Shown: positions 62,861-64,000 of the stretch, one piece after another
Numbering within the stretch: the first letter of the stretch is position 1
Layout of the letters: each line of letters starts with the position of its first letter
Assembly: GCF_963678635.1 (NCBI RefSeq)
Contig: NC_087063.1
Location: 53,213,074-53,277,073, forward strand
DNA from: Symsagittifera roscoffensis
Taxonomy: Eukaryota > Xenacoelomorpha > Acoela > Convolutidae
Direction of reading: 5' to 3'
Length of the DNA: 64,000 nucleotides
Position numbers and translations under genes: made by a program
The notes under the pieces: model-generated
Told to the model about the DNA's origin: nothing
The model's input: the letters and a program-made list of their open reading frames with translations, nothing else
Database searches by the model: none

Positions 62861-64000
62861 CTTCACTTCGTTTACTGACTCATAAAAATAAAAAGATCGT
62901 CCACTCAAATCAACAAAACGTAACTCAAACGCTAAAAACTAGGCGGGATAAACTGACAGTGTATGGCCAGGCCACTAAAAAAAGAGATTTAAGAAAACTT
63001 ATAATGCTTCAAATCTGAGTCTGCAAAAAACATCTCAACTTTCTGAATTGGCGGGACGCCCAGCTCAACCGCCCGATTTAAATCACACTACGCTACACTC
63101 GTGTTTGTCTGACGGAATCGCTGAACTTTGCAAAACTTCTTCCTCTGCGCTCTGAATTCCTTTGAAAACTGGAAAAATTCAGACCCGTTTTTCTTGACAC
63201 AGAAAAACTTCATGGTTTTTTGAGGCTTCCAACGACGGCTGAAAGTACCCTTAATTTGATACCCTGATTATTTTTCTTTGAGGTGCATAAACACCCGCAC
63301 AAAAGAGAAAACTTTTATCCCTCTTTCGTTAAGGGACGGATACATTAAGGGCATCTGGTCGGTGTTTAACGCATACTGGTTGGCGCTATACACAAAACAG
63401 TGCTGATTTAAATCAAATGGACACAACTAACAACGCTTGAAATTTGAAAGGCTTTTTAAATTGCATTAAGACTGTACAAAAAATAAAGAACAAAATTTGC
63501 TCATAATTTCACTAAAATATGATGCAATTTATTTTTCGAAATTCGCAGCCAAAAATTTAACCCAGAAATGGGTAATTTTGACTTTTATTTAATAATCAAG
63601 AATTACGCTGAAACCACCGGGTTAATTGATAAGAAAGTTTTATCAAAAGAAGACTCTTACAAAGCCCAACAAAGTTCTAAAAGGGTATAATCTCCAAAAA
63701 TCTGTATAAGAATATACTTTTGGTTGATAGTTAAAAAAGCTCATGTTTATAATATAAGAATCAAAATCTTTGCTTCAAAACAAATTTCAAACAATTTACG
63801 CAAGTTTTTGGAATTTTTACCTTTCTAGAACTTTGTTGGACTGTGTAAGAGGACTTCTTGGACTTCTTTTGATACAACTATTGCATCAATTAATCCGGTA
63901 GTTTCAGCGGTATTATTGATTAACTTCAAAAAGACAAAATGACCCATTTTGGGTGAAAACTTTAGCTTATAATTTTGAAAAAAAATTTGCACCATAATAA
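62861..64000. other. Intergenic, AT-rich
   Basis: No ORF, RNA gene or repeat family member recognised. Confidence 0.5.

Noticed and set aside
1-64000. CRISPR arrays, bacterial operons, Shine-Dalgarno sites, rRNA genes
   Set aside because: None seen; spliced genes and repeat content mark this as eukaryotic nuclear DNA.

Overview
The window looks like a stretch of an invertebrate animal nuclear genome. It holds intron-split genes with GT-AG junctions (an ING4/5-type chromatin reader, mitochondrial ribosomal protein bS6m and several unrecognised proteins), and between and inside them LTR retroelements, hAT-like MITEs and tRNA-derived SINEs. The sequence alone does not give the phylum.

Bases 1 to about 22 kb (+ strand) are most of one very large, decayed, retrovirus-like LTR retroelement whose 5' end lies left of the window. 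The order is: three overlapping ORFs of unknown function, a Gag capsid-like ORF, a nucleocapsid-like ORF with a damaged zinc knuckle, aspartic protease, reverse transcriptase (YLDD), RNase H, integrase, two tiny overlapping membrane ORFs, a Pro/Ser-rich ORF with no usable ATG, an env-like glycoprotein, and a further long ORF pair (19.8-21.6 kb) bracketed by splice-like signals. A 5.92-kb block (integrase to mid-env) is tandemly duplicated (7.1-13.0 and 13.0-19.0 kb). The two copies carry different breaks. The coding strand is strikingly A-rich and G-poor.

Bases 23.9-30.0 kb hold a complete but inactivated Ty3/Gypsy-type element on the minus strand: 202-bp LTRs, 4-bp target duplication, a primer-binding site resembling a tRNA-Ser 3' end, a purine tract, one long gag-protease ORF and a broken RT-RNase H-integrase region. 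A foldback element (23.4-23.8 kb) and an LTR-like block (22.7-23.2 kb, with an inverted relative at 39.0-39.4 kb) lie beside it.

Bases 31-64 kb are host sequence. A C-terminal gene fragment (+) is at 31.0-31.7 kb, two exon-like ORFs of an unrecognised gene (-) at 37.3-38.9 kb, and a last exon (+) at 44.4-44.7 kb. The ING gene (-) has six exons from 55.76 to 44.89 kb. A two-exon unknown gene (+) at 56.1-57.7 kb starts 341 bp from ING in head-to-head orientation. MRPS6 (-) has two exons at 58.66-57.94 kb. ING and the 44.4-kb gene end tail-to-tail about 200 bp apart, and the 56.1-kb gene and MRPS6 about 260 bp apart. Intergenic and intronic DNA is filled with repeats: six copies of a hAT-like MITE (one with a perfect 8-bp target duplication), SINEs with tRNA B-box heads, a 1.05-kb tandem duplication, a dispersed family of several copies and an approximately 2-kb minisatellite in ING intron 1.
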